From: Lapidilactobacillus wuchangensis
GTDB taxonomy: Bacteria; Bacillota; Bacilli; Lactobacillales; Lactobacillaceae
Length of the DNA stretch: 64,000 bases
Assembly (NCBI RefSeq): GCF_003946645.1
Contig: NZ_RHOU01000002.1
Location: 214,488-278,487 of the forward strand
Direction: 5' to 3'
The notes beneath the pieces were generated by a model. That model searched no databases and was not told the origin of the DNA. It saw nothing but the letters and a program-made list of their open reading frames with translations. Below are positions 62,532-64,000 of the stretch, piece by piece (positions within the stretch are counted from its first letter, which is position 1; every line of letters starts with the position of its first letter). The position numbers were made by a program, and so were the translations under genes.

Positions 62532-63509
62532 ATGACAACTAAACTTATTTCAATTGTCTTACCAGTTTATAATGAGCATGAAATTTTGCCGACCACGATT
62601 CAAACCCTAGAAGATTTTGTGGCTGGGCAACCGCAGGATTACGAATTGATTTTCGTTGACGATGGTTCCCGGGATTACAGCGCCACAATTGTCGAACATG
62701 CCCGATTAAAATATCATAACTTAAAGTTGGTTCAGTTCTCACGTAACTTCGGCCATCAAATTGCGATTACTGCTGGCATTCGTTACGCCACTGGTGATGC
62801 GATTGTGGTGATGGATGCCGATTTGCAAGATCCACCGGATGTTATTCCGGCAATGATCAAGAAATGGCAGGATGGCTATCAAGTTGTCTATGGTAAACGA
62901 CGGCAACGGGATGGTGAAACTTGGTTCAAAAAGACCAGTGCCCATTGGTTTTATCGCCTACTGGATAAAATGACCACGATTCAGATTCCCACGGATACTG
63001 GTGATTTTCGGCTAATTGATCGTCAAGTGGCCGAAGTCCTGAAAACAGTTAACGAAGATGACCCTTATGTGCGTGGCTTGGTCAGTTGGGTGGGCTTCCG
63101 TCAAACCGCTGTGGTTTATGAGCGGCAAGAACGGCTGGCTGGTCAGAGCAAGTACCCGTTACGGAAAATGGTTAAATTAGCCTTAGATGGGATTACGTCA
63201 TTTTCAACCATGCCTTTAAAAATGGCAACTTGGTTCGGTGGTGTCTTAGTCGGATTTGGCAGCCTGTTCGCCTTGATTAGCTTGCTTGCTGGACATGCAA
63301 CGAACGTGACTTTGCTGGTTTTCATGATGTGTCTATGCAGTGGCGCAATTCTACTTACAATCGGTATCTTAGGTGATTATCTCAGCCGAATATTTACGGC
63401 CAGCCGCCAACGACCGTTGTACGTAGTCGCTAATACGGTTGGCTTTAAACAAACCGGGGCGATCACTTGGCAAACAACAGCTCATCATGACCTTCGTAAA
63501 CGTGGATAA
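62532..63509 (+). CDS. GT2-family polyprenyl-phosphate glycosyltransferase (YkcC/GtrB-like)
   Basis: A 325-residue glycosyltransferase. The GT-A domain has VLPVYNEHEILP, FVDDGSRD, MDADLQDPP (D-x-D) and TGDFRLIDR. Two C-terminal transmembrane helices lie at ~235-255 and ~265-290. It charges undecaprenyl phosphate with a sugar that the GT39 partner then transfers outside the membrane. It starts after AAAGGAG, 33 bp downstream of the GT39 gene. No flippase (GtcA-type) is present nearby. Confidence 0.94.
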   Translation: MTTKLISIVLPVYNEHEILPTTIQTLEDFVAGQPQDYELIFVDDGSRDYSATIVEHARLKYHNLKLVQFSRNFGHQIAITAGIRYATGDAIVVMDADLQDPPDVIPAMIKKWQDGYQVVYGKRRQRDGETWFKKTSAHWFYRLLDKMTTIQIPTDTGDFRLIDRQVAEVLKTVNEDDPYVRGLVSWVGFRQTAVVYERQERLAGQSKYPLRKMVKLALDGITSFSTMPLKMATWFGGVLVGFGSLFALISLLAGHATNVTLLVFMMCLCSGAILLTIGILGDYLSRIFTASRQRPLYVVANTVGFKQTGAITWQTTAHHDLRKRG

Positions 63510-63609
63510 AATAACTAAATCAGTTAAGTCGCTACTTAATGACTAGATATCTACTTGGTTGTAACTTTTGAGTAGTGCACTAAAATTTAGAAAATCAAAT
63601 TATTGTAAA

Positions 63610-63664
63610 CGAATAGCCTGTTTGACCAGTCCGAGAAAATAAGGACTGGCAAACAGGCTATTCG
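63610..63664. terminator. Bidirectional hairpin between the GT2 gene and cutC
   Basis: CGAATAGCCTGTTTG / CAAACAGGCTATTCG with inner CCAGTCC/GGACTGG. It is of the AATAGCCTGTTT hairpin family; the T run is weak. Confidence 0.7.
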
Positions 63665-63713
63665 TCTGATTAAATGATACGATCAATTTGAAGATTATTT
63701 ACTGGTACTACTA

Positions 63714-63778
63714 ATGCCGGCTGTGTTTCACAACCAGCAAGCCCACAATGAAGTCAGACGCAATTCTGTTTCAGCACT
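63714..63778 (+). repeat. Structured repeat fragment L (3' end only)
   Basis: GCCGGCTGTGTTTCACAACCAG and the AGCAAGCCCACAATGAAG part are nearly identical to the 3' end of copy I. The hairpins are absent. It lies ~50 bp after a hairpin, the same layout as full loci. Confidence 0.65.
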
Positions 63779-63813
63779 TTGGCTATTTTTAATGTTTTTG
63801 AACTAAGTGGAAG

Positions 63814-64000
63814 CTATTCAAGTGCACCGAGAATTTTCGTGCCGTGAAGTTGATTGACGCCAAGGAAAGAACTGACTTGGTCAGCATTATCAGCAGTAAT
63901 GCCGCCACCAGGCAAGATTTCGATTCGACCATCAGCTAAGGCAATCGTTTGCGCTAGTTGGGCTAAATGTTGATCGATTGGTACTGATAGGGGGCCACCA
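63814..64000 (-). CDS. cutC: Copper homeostasis protein CutC, C-terminus only (partial)
   Basis: The minus strand enters at the window edge as GPLSVPIDQHLAQLAQTIAL and ends with the conserved ILPGGGITADNADQV and NQLHGTKILGALE, then TAG at 63814. The PGGGI and HGTKI motifs near the end of the TIM barrel are diagnostic of CutC. CutC has been linked to copper handling, though its direct role is disputed. About 62 of ~210 residues lie in the window. Confidence 0.88.
   Translation of the reverse strand, partial: GGPLSVPIDQHLAQLAQTIALADGRIEILPGGGITADNADQVSSFLGVNQLHGTKILGALE

Overview
The window looks like a chromosomal segment of a low-to-moderate GC lactic acid bacterium of the family Lactobacillaceae. 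The evidence is gene content and order: clpE next to a small DUF1827-type gene, ptsH-ptsI, nrdD-nrdG, spx-mecA-coiA-yjbH followed by CYTH-relQ-nadK-rluD-mgtE, an Rgg regulator, a MucBP-type protein and GGAGG-type ribosome binding sites throughout. I cannot name the genus from sequence alone.

Layout. 1-2.4 kb holds the end of a LacI-type regulator, a Cof-type HAD phosphatase, a small unknown gene and a metallophosphoesterase, all on the minus strand. 2.5-3.0 kb is a scar: the first ~55 residues of a Cas9, broken at a perfect palindrome and followed by hairpins and tRNA-Arg(CCU). 3.1-6.3 kb is a GntR / TIM-barrel protein / PTS IIC operon under a catabolite (cre) site. 6.4-12.1 kb carries membrane proteins, a GNAT, an AI-2E-type permease, a CNNM/CorC-type transporter and prfC. 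12.2-15.2 kb carries a divergent Rgg / CPBP-protease pair, a MucBP-domain protein and DUF1827. 16.2-21 kb is clpE under a CtsR box and ptsHI. 21.7-26.2 kb is copY-copB under cop boxes, a TetR regulator and a DegV lipid-binding protein. 27.1-31.4 kb is anaerobic ribonucleotide reduction (nrdDG), a deoxyribosyltransferase and a DUF975 protein. 31.5-38.6 kb has an rRNA methyltransferase, recX, a DUF402 phosphatase, a surface nuclease, a GyrI-like protein and aminopeptidase PepS with an overlapping 57-residue membrane protein. 38.8-48.9 kb has an ABC exporter, a nucleoside phosphorylase, a Bce-type peptide-sensing module (bceRS and bceAB) interrupted by thiD and a second deoxyribosyltransferase, and an MBL hydrolase. 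49.2-57.8 kb is the conserved spx / mecA / coiA / yjbH / CYTH / relQ / nadK / rluD / mgtE block, covering proteolysis control, competence, the stringent response and cofactor supply. 58-63.5 kb is a two-component system divergent from a GT39/GT2 surface glycosylation pair. The window ends in cutC.

The most interesting signal lies between the genes. A family of ~150-170 bp elements occurs at least ten times in both orientations, with further fragments. Every copy can fold into the same multi-stem shape. The stem sequences differ between copies but the pairing is kept by compensatory changes. Two internal mismatches (U-U in one hairpin, A-G in another) are almost invariant, and the other imperfect pairs I checked are G-T in one orientation, not A-C. 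This points to selection on a folded RNA read from a defined strand. At three or four loci two copies lie back to back around a terminator-like hairpin. I cannot tell without a database whether this family is already described.
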